Shown piece by piece: positions 1 through 11,008 of a stretch of 64,000 bases of DNA. A program made the position numbers and the translations under genes. Source of the DNA: Ovis canadensis (taxonomy: Eukaryota > Chordata > Mammalia > Artiodactyla > Bovidae). The DNA is taken from NCBI RefSeq assembly GCF_042477335.2, contig NC_091249.1:43012001-43076000 (forward strand). The letters are read 5' to 3'. How positions within the stretch are numbered: position 1 is the first letter of the stretch; each line of letters opens with the position of its first letter. The notes under the pieces were generated by a model. It was not told where the DNA came from. It searched no databases and saw nothing but the letters and a program-made list of their open reading frames with translations.

Positions 1-104
1 GGGAGTTGGTGATGGACAGGGAGGCCTGGCGTGCTGTGATTCATGGGGTCGCAAAGAGTCGGACACGACTGAGCAACTGAACTGAGCAACTGAACTGAAC
101 TGAT
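1..104 (+). mobile_element. BovB LINE 3' tail, cut by window edge
   Basis: The window opens inside the 3' end of a BovB (RTE-clade) LINE. The diagnostic stretch includes the GTCGGACACGACTGAG motif followed by short ACTGA repeats that form the BovB tail. The left part is missing because of the window boundary. Confidence 0.9.
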
Positions 105-1030
105 GTTTTACAGCAGTTTAGCTTTGCAGAAAAATTCAGTGGAAAGTATAAAGAACTCACAAATACTCTTTCCCCATTCCTACCCCCCGTAATTTCCCCT
201 GGTGTTAATGTCTGAATTTAGTGTAGTGTATTTGTTGTTGTTGTTCAGTCGCTAAGTCATGTCTGACTTTTTGTTGACTCCAGGGACTGCCGCACACCAG
301 GCTCCCCTGTCCTTCACTACCTGCTGGAGTTTGCTCAAATTCAATCTGTTGTGCCTTTAATGAATCGGTATTGATATGTTATTAAATGTCCATAGTTTCC
401 ATTTGGGTGGACCTCCTTGTCTTGCTCGTTCCGTGAGCCTTGTATAACGAGACATATCTATAATACCATTATTGTATCATTCAGTATAGTTGCACTGTCA
501 TAAGAATACCCTGTGCTCTGCCTATTCATCTCTGGCTCCCCTCCTCCCCAACAAACCCCTGGCAACCACTGAACTTTTTATTGTCTCCATAATTTGCTTT
601 TTTCCGAAATGTCACATGGTTGAAATTACATCCTAGGTAGCATTTTCAGATTGGCGTCTTTCACTTAGCAAAAAGTGTTCTGGGTCCCTTCACATCTTTT
701 CAGTTATACGTTTAATGTCTCTGGTTCTCCATATCTTAAGATTCATGTCTTTTCCTCACTGTGTGGATGTAAAGTTAGTTTATAAATTCATCTACAGGAG
801 AACATCTGGTTGCTTCCAAGTTTGGGTGGTTCTGAAGAAAGCTTCTATAAACATTCATATCGCAGTTTTTCACTCATTTGGGAAAATACCATTCAGTTTT
901 AGTCTTTAACTTATTGGATAAATACCAAGGACTGTGGCTGGTGGGCCACACAGCAAGAGTATGTTTGTATGAAACTGTCTTCCAAAGTGGCTGTACCGCA
1001 TTAATGGGTTTTTTAATAGGGGAGTCTTGT
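105..1030 (-). mobile_element. Old L1 LINE 3' end, antisense, split by BovB
   Basis: This segment reads as the reverse complement of the 3' end of an old mammalian L1: 3' UTR, then the end of ORF2. Recognisable pieces are the 'CTCCATAATTTGCTTTT' and 'TTTTCAGATTGGCGTCTTTC' blocks and the decayed 'CCATTTGGGAAAATACCA'-like zone. The copy is heavily diverged. The BovB tail at 231-345 interrupts it, since L1 sequence continues on both sides. Confidence 0.7.
231..345 (-). mobile_element. BovB 3' tail inserted in old L1
   Basis: Reverse complement of the BovB 3' end, beginning with a TTG microsatellite-like tail and TTCAGTCGCTAAGTCATGTC, and ending near 'GAGTTTGCTCAAATTCAATC'. It is about 115 bp, severely 5' truncated, and interrupts the surrounding L1 3' UTR. 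Confidence 0.85.
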
Positions 1031-2205
1031 GTGGCCTCTTTAAAAAAACAAAAGTAATACCTTTGTGAAATCTTATCAGCTTCTCTCTTAGGGACACAAA
1101 TGTGATTCTGTCTTCAGGTAGCAGAAGGAAATAATAAAGCGGAAAGGAAAGGTAGAAATGTTCTCTGCTCGAGAGACCCCAAAGCCTTTGTTGCACAACA
1201 CAGAGCTTTAATCGTAATTGGCAATTTCAGAAAAGAACTTAGTCTTATGGTTGTTTTCATCTTCACCTCAGCTATTAATTAACATCCTTTGGCAAGTAAA
1301 CTCTGAGATTCTGGCCTTAGTCAAAGCTTGTATTTCCAAAACCTCGTGAACAGTATTGTTGGTAGTTTTTAAATATGCATTCACTGAAAATAACAACAGA
1401 AGGTAATGCTGCAATGTAGGAAAGGTATTAATTTTCTTCTCCTAGGATTTCAGTCAGTGAGGATGGATTTTAAATCCTTCTCCATCCTCTTAAAAAAAAA
1501 ATCTCTATAAAGAGAAACAGATGGCCTACCCTGCCTAGCACACCTGTTTTACTGGTTACTCTTAGTCAGACAAAGCTTCAAACACAAAAGGCTCACACCG
1601 ATTTACTAAAAATACTGCATAATTATAATATGCATGTTCTTCTACAGAGTGTAAAGAAACTGAGGTGTTTTCTAGTTTTATTTTAAAGTATCATTGTCAT
1701 CAATGAAAGATTTTACCTTAAAAGTGAGGAAGTATCAATTGGTTTTTCTTCAAACTATAAAAGGTGTGTTCAGTGTAATAATTTTAACAATGTGGAAAAA
1801 TAATAAGAATGTGATAAAAACCACTGCAAATTTTAACACCTGGAAATAATCACTATTAATATTTTGGGTAACATACTTTCAGGTATCTTTCAACATATAG
1901 GCTCATAAAGTAAGGATAACATTATATATTATGCTTAATAATCTATTTTTAAAAATCTGTATTATGTTCTATACTTCTTTCCAGGTGGATACAAATGTAA
2001 TTAATCATTGTTGTTTTTGATGGCTGCATAATATTCCATTACATGGTTATATTGTTTATTTTATAGCTCTTATTGATTAACAATTAGCTTATTCTAATCT
2101 CTTATTTTTATGTGCAAATATTATATACCTATAAAATAATTTTGAGGATTTATTATCTTCTTCCAATAAATTATTAGCACTGTAATTATCAGGTTAAACT
2201 TGTTT
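1031..2205. other. Intergenic, no gene seen; probable ancient repeat
   Basis: AT-rich DNA without an open frame of interest. The part around 1,780-2,180 looks like a very old interspersed element (a block about 'cactattaatattttgggtaaca' followed by 'ATGGCTGCATAATATTCCAT'), probably L1 or a DNA transposon remnant. I cannot name the family. Confidence 0.4.
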
Positions 2206-2499
2206 GTATGTTTTTTAATTAAGTAATTAATTTTGGCTGTGCTAGGTCTTCATTCCTGAGCCCAGACCTTCTCTAGCTGCAGTGAGCAGAGGCTCCTGTC
2301 TAGCTGTGTGCAGGCTGCTCATTGTGACGGCTTCTCTTGTTGAGGAGCACAGACTCAGGGCATGGGTTTCAGTAGTGCTTGTCTGGGCTTACTTGCTCCA
2401 CAGCACATGCAGTCTTCCTGGACCAGGTGTTGAACCCATGTCCTCTACACTGGCGGGTGGATTCTTAACCGCAGAACCACCAGGGAAATCCTCTAAACT
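2206..2499 (-). mobile_element. CHR-type tRNA-derived SINE (cetartiodactyl)
   Basis: Antisense copy of the long cetartiodactyl CHR-type SINE. It has an A/T-rich tail at the left and a 'TTCTCTTGTTGAGGAGCACA' body. At the right is the tRNA-derived head, recognisable from the 'GTTGAACCCATGTCC' B-box region and the terminal 'CCACCAGGGAAATCC'. The same family recurs at 61.8-62.1 kb. Confidence 0.8.
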
Positions 2500-2561
2500 T
2501 GTGTAATATTTTGAAGTTACTATATTTTGCCAAACTTATCTCCAAAAGATTTTTACCCACC

Positions 2562-2803
2562 TAACTTTGGCCACCTCATGTGAAGAATTGACTCATTGGA
2601 AAAGACTCTGATGATGGGAGGGATTGGGGGCAGGAGGAGAAGGGGATGACAGAGGATGAGATGGCTGGATGGCATCACGGACTCGATGGACGTGAGTCTG
2701 AGTGAACTCCGAGTGTTGGTGATGGACAGGGAGGCCTGGCGTGCTGCAATTCATGGGGTCGCAAAGAGTTGGACACGACTGAGAGACTGAACTGAACTGA
2801 ACT
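2562..2803 (+). mobile_element. BovB LINE 3' fragment
   Basis: Sense 3' end of BovB, from the 'CTTTGGCCACCTCATG' block through the 'GGCAGGAGGAGAAGGGGA' purine tract to the ACTGA-repeat tail. It is a typical 5'-truncated insertion encoding only the extreme C-terminus of the reverse transcriptase protein. Confidence 0.92.
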
Positions 2804-2913
2804 CTTACCAACATGAAAGAGTTGCCATTTTCTCACCAACTTAAGAACCATGGGTATTTGATAAGTTTAAAAAGTACTTATAGGTAAAAAAATTATATTT
2901 CAATGATATGCCT

Positions 2914-2974
2914 ACTTCAGTTCAGTCGCTCAGTCATGTCCGACTCTTTGTGACCCCATGAATTGCAGCACACC
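2914..2974 (-). mobile_element. Very short BovB tail
   Basis: About 60 bp of reverse-complement BovB 3' end (TTCAGTCGCTCAGTCATGTC onward) that stops at 'GCAGCACACC'. It is an extreme 5' truncation. Confidence 0.8.
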
Positions 2975-5058
2975 TATTTATTTAAATTTGAAGCTTAACA
3001 TATTTTCACTTGCCTGTTGATTATTTGTTTTAATTTTGTCCTTTGCCCATATTTCTTCTATTAGATAATATTTTTCTGGTTGGCTGAAGATCTCACTCTA
3101 TGTTAAACTAAGCAAAATGAGTTTACTGAATTGTTAGAGGAGCTGCTTTTCTTACATTTTGGATTGGAAGCCTTAAATTTTAGATTTTATCCGTAACTGT
3201 ACAGGGAAATTATTTAAATTCTTCTAAGGAAAAAAACCCATATTGCTAGGATAAAATGATTTAAATGACTTTCATTTCTACTGCCTAAAGAGAGTCCAAA
3301 TGACAGTTGTAAAAAAATAATTTCTAATAGTCACTTTCTGATAGTCAGTTGTTCACTAGCAATAAAAATCAAGGCAAACCAAAGAACACAGAACTAATTT
3401 GTGTATGCATGTATACCACTTTTAGTGGATGGTCCCTATGAATTCTTTTTTGCACTCTAAAATGATAGTATGTAAGGTCTACTTATTGTATCTCTTGCAG
3501 AAAAAAAAACCTGAACTCAGAAAGTAAATTAGCATAAAAGCATGCCCCCATTGTGAAAATCACAGAGCCACGTGTGTTCCTGATTATTTTTAATTGGGCA
3601 GTCCATGTCACCCCAGAGAGCAAGCTACCCTAAATTAATGTTTCTACATTGTTTCCTGAGGAGCATAGTAAATTCAGACACTTACTCAACTAAGTCTCCA
3701 GGTTCTGCCTTATTCCAGGGTCCCTAAAGAATGTGATTTACTGGCAGATAAAAGCTTTTCTTTTCATCTCTGAGCCTAGAAAATAAATGGGTGTCATCCT
3801 CTGAGGTCTCTAGAGAAGGGTCAGAAACAGACAGCAGAAGTATAACATGTGGGTTTGTTGCAACTGGATTGAATTTTGGGGGGAATTAGTTTTTCAACCC
3901 ATCAAGGATATACTACAATATATGTGGATTTCCTGTATAGAAATGTTGAGTAGAGACTTAGGCTTATAATTTAGGTCACCAAGAAACAGATCTACAACAA
4001 AATTTCTTAGCCTTTCTTAATTATAAAAGAACACTTCTCAAAGAGACAGCATCATATTTAATCGGGTTCTCTCTTTCATCCCTTTCTGTGGGAAGCATGA
4101 GCTCTCTACTCGGGGTGCAAGTCTATGACACAATATTCTGCTCTTGAAAAGCATAGGATGATTCATCTTGTTCGAGCCATAAGTAATACGAGATGAGAAA
4201 TAAAAGTGTGAGTTTCTTCTTCCTCTAGTTGTCTTTCAGAGAAAGGATATGTGGGAGAAGTCTCCAGTGTTTGTATAAAATCAGAAAAAGTGATTTTTGT
4301 GTTCATGTAAAAGCCTGTCTTATTCATATGTTCTCTGTTGGTTTTATGAGAATATCTTATTTGCTAATTAGATTGAAGACTAATAATTTTCTTGTGTTAT
4401 CTCACAGTGTATGCATTGAGTATTTGCTTATTATAATAGATTGCTTTGCATGACTTTGGGAAAATGAGCGAAACGTATCTACAGTTATGTGACACATTTA
4501 TTTATAATAAAATAGTGCCTTGAGGATGATATGAATAACTCAAAGAATTCTGCAAAACAGGGTGTACCTCAAAATAATTTAAAAAGACATATTTAATAGT
4601 TTTAATGGACTATAGTGAATCTCTTCTGAAAACAGGCCATTACTATATATTCTTTGTGTGTGTGTGTGTGTGTGTGTGTGTTTGTGTATGTCTGCATGCA
4701 TTCTCTACCATGGTGTAAAATCCATTTTAATCCAAGATATGATAAATAATTAAGGATAAAGCACACAGCATTTTATAAGTTTGTTTCCTAGGTAAAAAAT
4801 ACATTATTAAAAGCTTTTATTTTATGCAAAAATAGCAATCAAATAGAAAACTGACCACTGGCTATTTGTTCTTGCATAAAAGACTGTCATTAGACATATC
4901 TCTAAAGCTAAACTGGAACTTCAGTTTTCATTAGCCTCTCTCTTCAACTACACCATCTATATTCAGCAGAGAAAAGAGCATTTATGTTCCTAAAATACAC
5001 ACTCACATTCACTTCTAGATAACAGGTGATTAAATGATGTCTTACTACATGCATTTTT
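2975..5058. other. Intergenic, no gene seen
   Basis: About 2 kb of AT-rich apparently unique DNA. The only low-complexity feature is a (TG)n run at 4,654-4,688. The open frames here are short and lack any recognisable domain. Confidence 0.6.
4654..4688 (+). repeat. (TG)n microsatellite
   Basis: About 14 TG dinucleotides in a row, then an interrupted TTTGTGTATG end. Confidence 0.95.
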
Positions 5059-5069
5059 TAAAATAGAAG

Positions 5070-5940
5070 TTTCAACATCACTCATTATTAGAGAAATGCA
5101 AATCAAAACCACAATGAGGTACCACTTCACACCAGTCAGAATGGCTGCGATCCAAAAATCTGCAAGCAATAAATGCTGGAGAGGGTGTGGAGAAAAGGGA
5201 ACCCTCCTACACTGTTGGTGGGAATGCAAACTAGTACAGCCACTATGGAGAACAGTGTGGAGATTCCTTAAAAAATTGCAAATAGAACTCCCTTATGACC
5301 CAGCAATCCCACTGCTGGGCATACACACCGAGGAAACCAGAATTGAAAGAGACACATGTACCCCAATGTTCATCGCAGCACTGTTTATAATAGCCAGGAC
5401 ATGGAAACAGCCTAGATGTCCATCAGCAGATGAATGGATAAGAAAGCTGTGGTACATATACACAATGGAGTATTACTCAGCCGTTAAAAAGAATTCATTT
5501 GAATCAGTTCTGATGAGATGGATGAAACTGGAGCCAATTATACAGAGTGAAGTAAGCCAGAAAGAAAAACACCAATACAGTATACTAACACATATATATG
5601 GAATTTAGGAAGATGGCAATGACGACCCAGTATACAAGTCAGGAAAAAAGACACAGATGTGTATAACGGACTTTTGGACTCAGAGGGAGAGGGAGAGGGT
5701 GGGATGATTTGGGAGAATGGGAATTCTAGCATGTATACTGTCATGTAAGAATTGAATCGCCGGTCCATGTCTGACGTAGGGTGCAGCATGCTTGGGGCTG
5801 GTGCATGGGGATGACCCAGAGAGATGTTGTGGGGAGGGAGGTGGGAGGGGGGGTCATGTTTGGGAACGCATGTAAGAATTAAAAATTTTAAAATTAAAAA
5901 AATTAAAAAAAAAATAATGGTTAAGTCCTCAAAAAAAAAA
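5070..5940 (+). mobile_element. 5'-truncated L1 with poly(A) and 11-bp TSD
   Basis: Sense 3' end of an artiodactyl L1: last part of ORF2, the 3' UTR with a G-rich purine stretch (GGGAGGGAGGTGGGAGGGGG), then an A-rich tail. It is bounded by perfect 11-bp direct repeats TAAAATAGAAG at 5,059-5,069 and 5,941-5,951, the target-site duplication made by target-primed reverse transcription. About 7.5 kb of the 5' part is absent. Confidence 0.95.
5096..5608 (+). pseudogene. L1 ORF2 C-terminal fragment
   Basis: An open frame of 170 codons carrying the C-terminal, cysteine-containing part of L1 ORF2p. Visible family signatures are '[13 protein letters not shown]', '[19 protein letters not shown]', '[13 protein letters not shown]', '[10 protein letters not shown]' and the terminal 'HIYGI'. 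The endonuclease and reverse transcriptase domains are missing, so this is a dead fragment despite being open. It lies wholly inside the truncated L1 at 5,070-5,940 and should not be called a cellular gene. Confidence 0.93.
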
Positions 5941-5984
5941 TAAAATAGAAGAGTCTCATTTAGATGCTTCTATAAATCAGTCAA

Positions 5985-6447
5985 AAAAAGAAAAGCAGAG
6001 ACATTACTTAGCCAATAAAGGTCTGTCTAGTCAAAGCTATGGTTTTTCCAGTACTCATGTATGGATGTGGGAGTTGGACTATAAAGAAAGCTGAACGCCA
6101 AAGAATTGATGCTTTTGAACTGTGGTGTTGGAGAAGACTCTTGAGAGTCCCTTGGACTGGAAGGAGATCCAACCAGTCCATCCTAAAGGAAATTAGTCCT
6201 GAATATTCATTGGAAGGACTGATGCTGGAGTTGAAACTCCAATATTTTAGCCACCTAGTGCAAAGAACTGACTCATTTGAAAAGACCCTGATGCTGGGAA
6301 AGATTGAGATGGTTGGATGGCATCACCAACTCAATGGACATGGGCTTGAATAAACTCTGGGAGTTGGTGATGGACAGGGAAGCCTGGCATGCTGCAGTCC
6401 ATGGGGGCTCAAAGAGTTGGACATGACTGAGCAACTGAACTGAAATG
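5985..6447 (+). mobile_element. BovB LINE 3' fragment
   Basis: Sense BovB 3' end starting 'AAAAGCAGAGACATTACTT' and ending in the AACTGAACTGAAATGA tail. It encodes remnants of the C-terminal RT segment: 'VFPVLMYGCGSWTIKKAE' and '[16 protein letters not shown]' in one frame. It lies only about 35 bp downstream of the L1 right TSD. Confidence 0.92.
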
Positions 6448-6924
6448 ATAAGTCAGTCATAATCTGGAGTTTTCCTAATGATTTGCATTAATGTCAATAT
6501 CCTATATAGACAATTAATAATGGGCAAAGATATGGAATGCTCTGTTAAAAACATAGTTTAAAAATATTTTATACATTTTATAGCATAATAGACTATTTTT
6601 AGAAAATGTCTTCATTACCCTACATAATAAATTAATAGTTAATTTTGCATAAAATAGGTTAAATAGATTTGAACACCAACATTCTAGAATAAAAATAATA
6701 GACTCTGACTCTTATAACTAGTACAGTATAGTATCATGAATGTTTCCAAAGATATGTTTTGGTAGTTGGGATTTTTTTAAATTGAAGTTTACAGGGCATA
6801 CAAGAAAAAAACGTAGCAATGAGATCAATGATTTCCATGATCTACTTTTGCCTAAACAACCCATTCTTTGTCAATTACATAGATTCCATTTTTGTTATCT
6901 TATAATAATTATAATGATATTAAT
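6448..6924. other. Intergenic, no gene seen
   Basis: AT-rich sequence with no recognisable repeat or coding signal. Confidence 0.5.
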
Positions 6925-7345
6925 ATTTACTTGGCACTTATGTGCCAGGTACTATGCTAGCTCTGTATAAGCTTAGTTGCTTAGTCATGTCCAACTCTTT
7001 GTGATCCTATGAATTGTAGCCTTCCTCCTCTGTTCATGGGATTTTCCAGGCAAGAATACTGGACTGGGTTGCCATTTCTCCTCCAGGGGATCTTCCTGAC
7101 CCAGGGATCAAACCTGAGTCTCCTGCATTGGCAGGCAGATTCTTTACCACTGAGCAACCTTGGAAGCTCTTATGCTAGCTCACTGAATTCTTAAAATAAC
7201 ACTATGAAGTAGGTATTACCTATAACCACAGGTGAAGAAATTAAGGCTTCAGAAAGTTAAATAACTTTCCCAAGGTCACAAGGGGACACCTAAGATACAA
7301 ATCTAGTTGCTCTCATAAGTATGAAGCCTATGCCCTTAGCTCTCA
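6925..7345 (+). mobile_element. MIR SINE split by a Bov-tA
   Basis: An old mammalian-wide MIR in sense. The core 'GCACTTATGTGCCAGGTACT' lies left of the insertion. The 'ACTATGAAGTAGGTATTA' and 'CCCAAGGTCACAAGG' blocks lie right of it. The two halves are separated by a Bov-tA bounded by an 11-bp duplication of MIR sequence. Confidence 0.85.
6964..7170 (-). mobile_element. Bov-tA SINE inserted in MIR
   Basis: Antisense Bov-tA: Bov-A body at the left ('GGGATTTTCCAGGCAAGAAT'), tRNA-derived head at the right ('AGATTCTTTACCACTGAGC'). The exact target duplication TATGCTAGCTC occurs at 6,953-6,963 and 7,171-7,181. Confidence 0.94.
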
Positions 7346-7361
7346 TTTATTACTTTAAAAA

Positions 7362-7480
7362 ATGCTTCTTGGGCATATACTATGTGTCAGGCACCCTACT
7401 GTATAATGAGGATAAGGTAATCAACCAGGAAATTCCTGATCTCAATGAAGGTAAGCAGGAGAGACAAAGAAAAAAATCTA
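7362..7480 (-). mobile_element. L2 LINE 3' fragment
   Basis: The block 'GGGCATATACTATGTGTCAG', then 'GATAAGGTAATCAACCAGG', matches the reverse complement of the conserved L2 3' end. It is short and diverged. Confidence 0.5.
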
Positions 7481-7709
7481 ACAGACAAATGACTAAAATA
7501 ATTACAGTTGTGAGAAGCAGTGTAGCACAAACATATATCTCCTGGGAACCGCGCATTGCTGAGTTAGGCCGTTCTCCCTGACGTAACTGGGTCATCTGGT
7601 TTATGCAGTAACATCTGTTTGATATTCTGTGGTCCTGCACTGTTTCATTCTCAAGGAAGCTGAAATAGCAGGAAACAGAAAAGTCTTCGAGGTGTATTAC
7701 TGACAAATC

Positions 7710-7946
7710 TGGGCTTCTCAGGTGGCTCAGTGGTAAATAATCTGCCTGCCGATGCAGGAGATGCAGGAGGTGTGTGGGTTTGATCCCTGGGTTGGGAAGA
7801 TTCCCTGGAGGAGGGCATGGCAACCGATTCCAATATTCCTGCCTGGAAAATCCCAAGGACAGAGGAGCCTGGCGCACTACAGTTCAGGAGGTCGCAGAGA
7901 GTTGAACACGACTGAAGCGACTTAGAACACATGCACGCAGGCACAC
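7710..7946 (+). mobile_element. Bov-tA SINE
   Basis: Full-length-sized sense Bov-tA with the tRNA-derived head (GGCTTCTCAGGTGGCTCAG and the B-box GGTTTGATCCC), then the Bov-A body, ending 'GACTGAAGCGACTTAG' and a CA-rich tail. Confidence 0.93.
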
Positions 7947-8207
7947 TGAAAAATCTATCAGTGGGACTATTCCTCCAACGATAACGGAAACTAGAGAGCT
8001 ATATGCCAGGATGGATGATCCCATTCCATATCAGAAGCTTGCTGCCAGCGTCTAGAGTCATGCCACTCCTCAAAGTGGCCAGACTGGGTCTCAGATCCAC
8101 CTGGTAGACAGGGTCAGACTTTTAAAATGTGTATACCAGAACAGATGGCTACCACCTGATTGAAACAACCCAATTACCATCCCATTTATGGCCTATTTTA
8201 TGATTTT

Positions 8208-8407
8208 ATGGGCTTCCCACATGGCACTAGTGGTAAAGCCAATGCAGGAGATATAAGAGATACAGGCTGGGAAGATCCCTTGGAGTAAGGAAATGGCAAC
8301 ACACTCCAGGATTCTTGCCTAGAAAATCCCACTGACAGAGAGGCTTGGAAGGCTACAGTCCATGGGGTCACAGAGAGTTGGATGTGACCGAGTGCGCACA
8401 CACACAT
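8208..8407 (+). mobile_element. Bov-tA SINE with internal loss in head
   Basis: Sense Bov-tA. The head lost part of the region between the A and B boxes (the GGTTCGATCCC block is missing), the body is typical, and it ends in a (CA)n tail. Confidence 0.88.
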
Positions 8408-8561
8408 GATTTTACAGGGGCCTTATATTTCAATACATTCCAGTTGCATCTTGAGGCAACGGTTGCACCTCAAAGAATACTGTCAATCAGACTCATGGCT
8501 CCATTTTTACCTAAGACTGTTTCCTCATTTGAGGTACACACCTGATGATATAACAGTACAC

Positions 8562-9020
8562 AGTTCAGTTCAGTCGCTCAGTTTTGTCCGACTCTTTGCG
8601 ACCCCATGAGTCGCAGCACGCCAGGCCTCCCTGTCCATCACCAACTCCTGGAGTTCACTCAGACTCACGTCCATCGAGTCGGTGATGCCATCCAGCCATC
8701 TCATCCTCTGTCGTCCCCTTCTCCTCCTGCCCCCAATCCCTCCCAGCATCAGAGTCTTTTCCAATGAGTCAGCTCTTCATGTGAAGTGGCCAAAGTACTG
8801 GAGTTTCAGCTTTAGCATCACTCCTTCCAAAGAACACCCAGGACTGATCTCCTTCAGGATGGACTGGTTGGATCTCCTTGCAGTCCAAGGGACTCTCAAG
8901 AGTCTTCTCCAACACCACAGTTCAAAAGCATCAATTCTTCAGTGCTCAGCTTTCTTCACGGTCCAACTCTCACATCCATACATGACCACTGGAAAAACCA
9001 TAGTCTTGACAGTACACAGG
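8562..9020 (-). mobile_element. BovB LINE 3' fragment
   Basis: Antisense BovB 3' end, from 'TTCAGTTCAGTCGCTCAG' at the left to the region corresponding to the RT C-terminus at the right. The opposite (+) strand carries a 120-codon open frame across 8,682-9,044 that is not a gene. Confidence 0.92.
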
Positions 9021-9051
9021 CTTGCTTTTAATCTCGTGACTTGAACAGGTC

Positions 9052-9054
9052 CCT

Positions 9055-9088
<34 letters not shown>
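9052..9088. repeat. (TA)n microsatellite
   Basis: Near-pure TA dinucleotides with one TG interruption, directly right of the BovB fragment. Confidence 0.9.
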
Positions 9089-9262
9089 AGTGGAAGTTTC
9101 CTTATACTTACGTTTCATCAATAACCTTAAAAATACCCATTACCACCCAAGGAAGCAAATCCAAACAGCTTCCCCAGGAGGTCTGGACCTTAGTACCTTT
9201 GTGATATTTCAGGAAACAAGTCAAAGCAGTTGTACACCATTCATTTCTCATGAATTTTGTAC

Positions 9263-9537
9263 TGCTAGGAAGGCAATGGCAAGCCACTCCTGTACTCTTG
9301 CCTGGAAAATCCCATGGGCGGAGGAGCCTGGTAGGCTGCAGTCCATGGGGTCATGAGGAGTCAGACACGACTGAGCTACTTCACTTTCACTTTTCACTTT
9401 CATGCATTGGAGAAGGAAATGGCAACCCACTCCAGCACTCTTGCCTGGAAAATCCCATTGATGGGGGAGCCTGGTGGGCTGCCGTCTCTGGGGTCTCACA
9501 GAGTCGGACACGACTGAAATGACTTAGCAGCAGCAGA
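9263..9537 (+). mobile_element. Bov-A2 dimeric SINE
   Basis: Two Bov-A units in tandem joined by the 'TTCACTTTCACTTTTCACTT' linker, ending in an AGC microsatellite (GCAGCAGCAG). It abuts the end of the MLT1-type LTR that follows. Confidence 0.93.
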
Positions 9538-9539
9538 AA

Positions 9540-10068
9540 GGTGTATTAATTTTCTAGGGCTGCCATAGCAAAGTACAGTAGAGCAGGTATGACTGAAATT
9601 TGTTTCCTCATAGTTCTGTAGGCTAGAAATCTGAGATGAAGGTGTTGGCACAGTTGGTTTCTTCTGAGGCCTGTTTCCTGGCTTGCTGCTGTCTGTAATG
9701 CCTCCGTGTCTTCCCATGGTTTTCCATATATGCGTGTATGTGTGTGTTGGTTGTTCAGTCACTAAGTCTTGTCTGCCTTTGAGACCCCATGGACTGCAGC
9801 ACACCAGGCTCCTCTGTCCAACTACATCCCAGAGTTTGCTCAAACTCACGTCCATTGAGTCAGTGATGCTATGTTTGTGGGTGTCCTAATCTCCTCTACT
9901 TATAAAAACCCCAGTTATATTGGATTAGGGGCCGCCCTAATGACCTCATGGTAATTGCCTCTTTAAAGGCCCTGTCTCCAAATATAGGCACATTCTGAGG
10001 TACTGGGAGTTAGGATTTCAACATGTGAACTTGAGGGTGGAGAGGTACACAATAGAGCTTGTAACAGG
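9540..10068 (-). mobile_element. MLT1-type (MaLR) solitary LTR, split by BovB
   Basis: Reverse complement of an MLT1-class LTR. 'CTAGGGCTGCCATAGCAAAG' and 'GGTTTCTTCTGAGGCCTGTT' lie at the left. 'TATTGGATTAGGGGCCGCCC', 'CATTCTGAGGTACTGGGAGT' and a terminal GTAACAG lie at the right. A BovB tail at 9,746-9,872 separates the halves. This is a non-coding solo LTR with no internal proviral sequence. Confidence 0.8.
9746..9872 (-). mobile_element. BovB 3' tail inserted in MLT1 LTR
   Basis: About 125 bp of antisense BovB tail (GTTGTTCAGTCACTAAGTC to 'CATTGAGTCAGTGATG'), flanked on both sides by MLT1 LTR sequence. Confidence 0.9.
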
Positions 10069-11008
10069 AGAGTTTATAAGAAATGAGAGGTACCCAGCCA
10101 AGGCTATTCTTCACTTACAGAGTATAGGGGTTTATGGTAACTCCTCAATTCCTGATAGCTCCTGAATATGGCCTAAGGGTGACATGGGGGTCTCCCCCCA
10201 TCCCTTTACAGAGGGCGGCTTCCCCTGGCACAGTGCTTGCTACAGAGGTGTGTGCACCCTGGACAGGAAGCTGGTGTGTACAGTGTTAGCTGCTCAGTCG
10301 TGTCCAACTCTTTGCGACCCCATGAATTGCAGCACGCCAAGCCTCCCTGTTCAATACCATCTCCCGGAGTTCACTCAGACTCACGTCCATCCAGTTGGTG
10401 ATGCCATCCAGCCATCTCATCCTCTGTCGTCCCCTTCTCCTCCTGCCCCCAATCCCTCCCAGCATCAGGGTCTTTTCCAATGAGTCAACTCTTCGCATGA
10501 GGGGGCCAAAGTACTGGAGCTTCAGCTTTAGCATCATTCCTCCCAAAGAAATCCCAGGGCTGATCTCCTTCAGAATGGACTGGTTGGATCTCCTTGTAGT
10601 CCAAGGGACTCTCAAGAGTCTTCTTCAACACCACAGTTCAAAAGCATCAATTCTTTGGCACTCAGCCTTCTTCACAATCCAAATCTCGCATCCATACATG
10701 ACCACAGGAAAAACCATAGCCTTGACTAGATGGAACTTAGTCGGCAAAGTAATGTCTCTGCTTTTGAATATGCTATCTAGGTTGGTCATAACTTTTCTTC
10801 CAAGGAGTAAGCGTCTTTGATTTTCATGGCTGCAGTCACCATCTGCAGTGATTTTGGAGCCCCCCAAAATAGTCTGACACTGTTTCCACTGTTTCCCCAT
10901 CTATTTCCCATGAAGTGATGGGACCAGATGCCATGATCTTCGTTTTCTGAATATTGAGCTTTAAGCCAACTTTTTCACTCTCTTCTTTCACTTTCATCAA
11001 GAGGCTTT

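Noticed and set aside
7710-8407. tRNA-like A and B boxes
   Set aside because: These belong to the tRNA-derived heads of Bov-tA SINEs. No complete cloverleaf with anticodon arm was found, so no tRNA gene is called anywhere in the window.
9540-10068. Endogenous retrovirus provirus
   Set aside because: Only a solitary MaLR-type LTR is present. No gag, pol or env-like coding sequence was seen here or elsewhere in the window.
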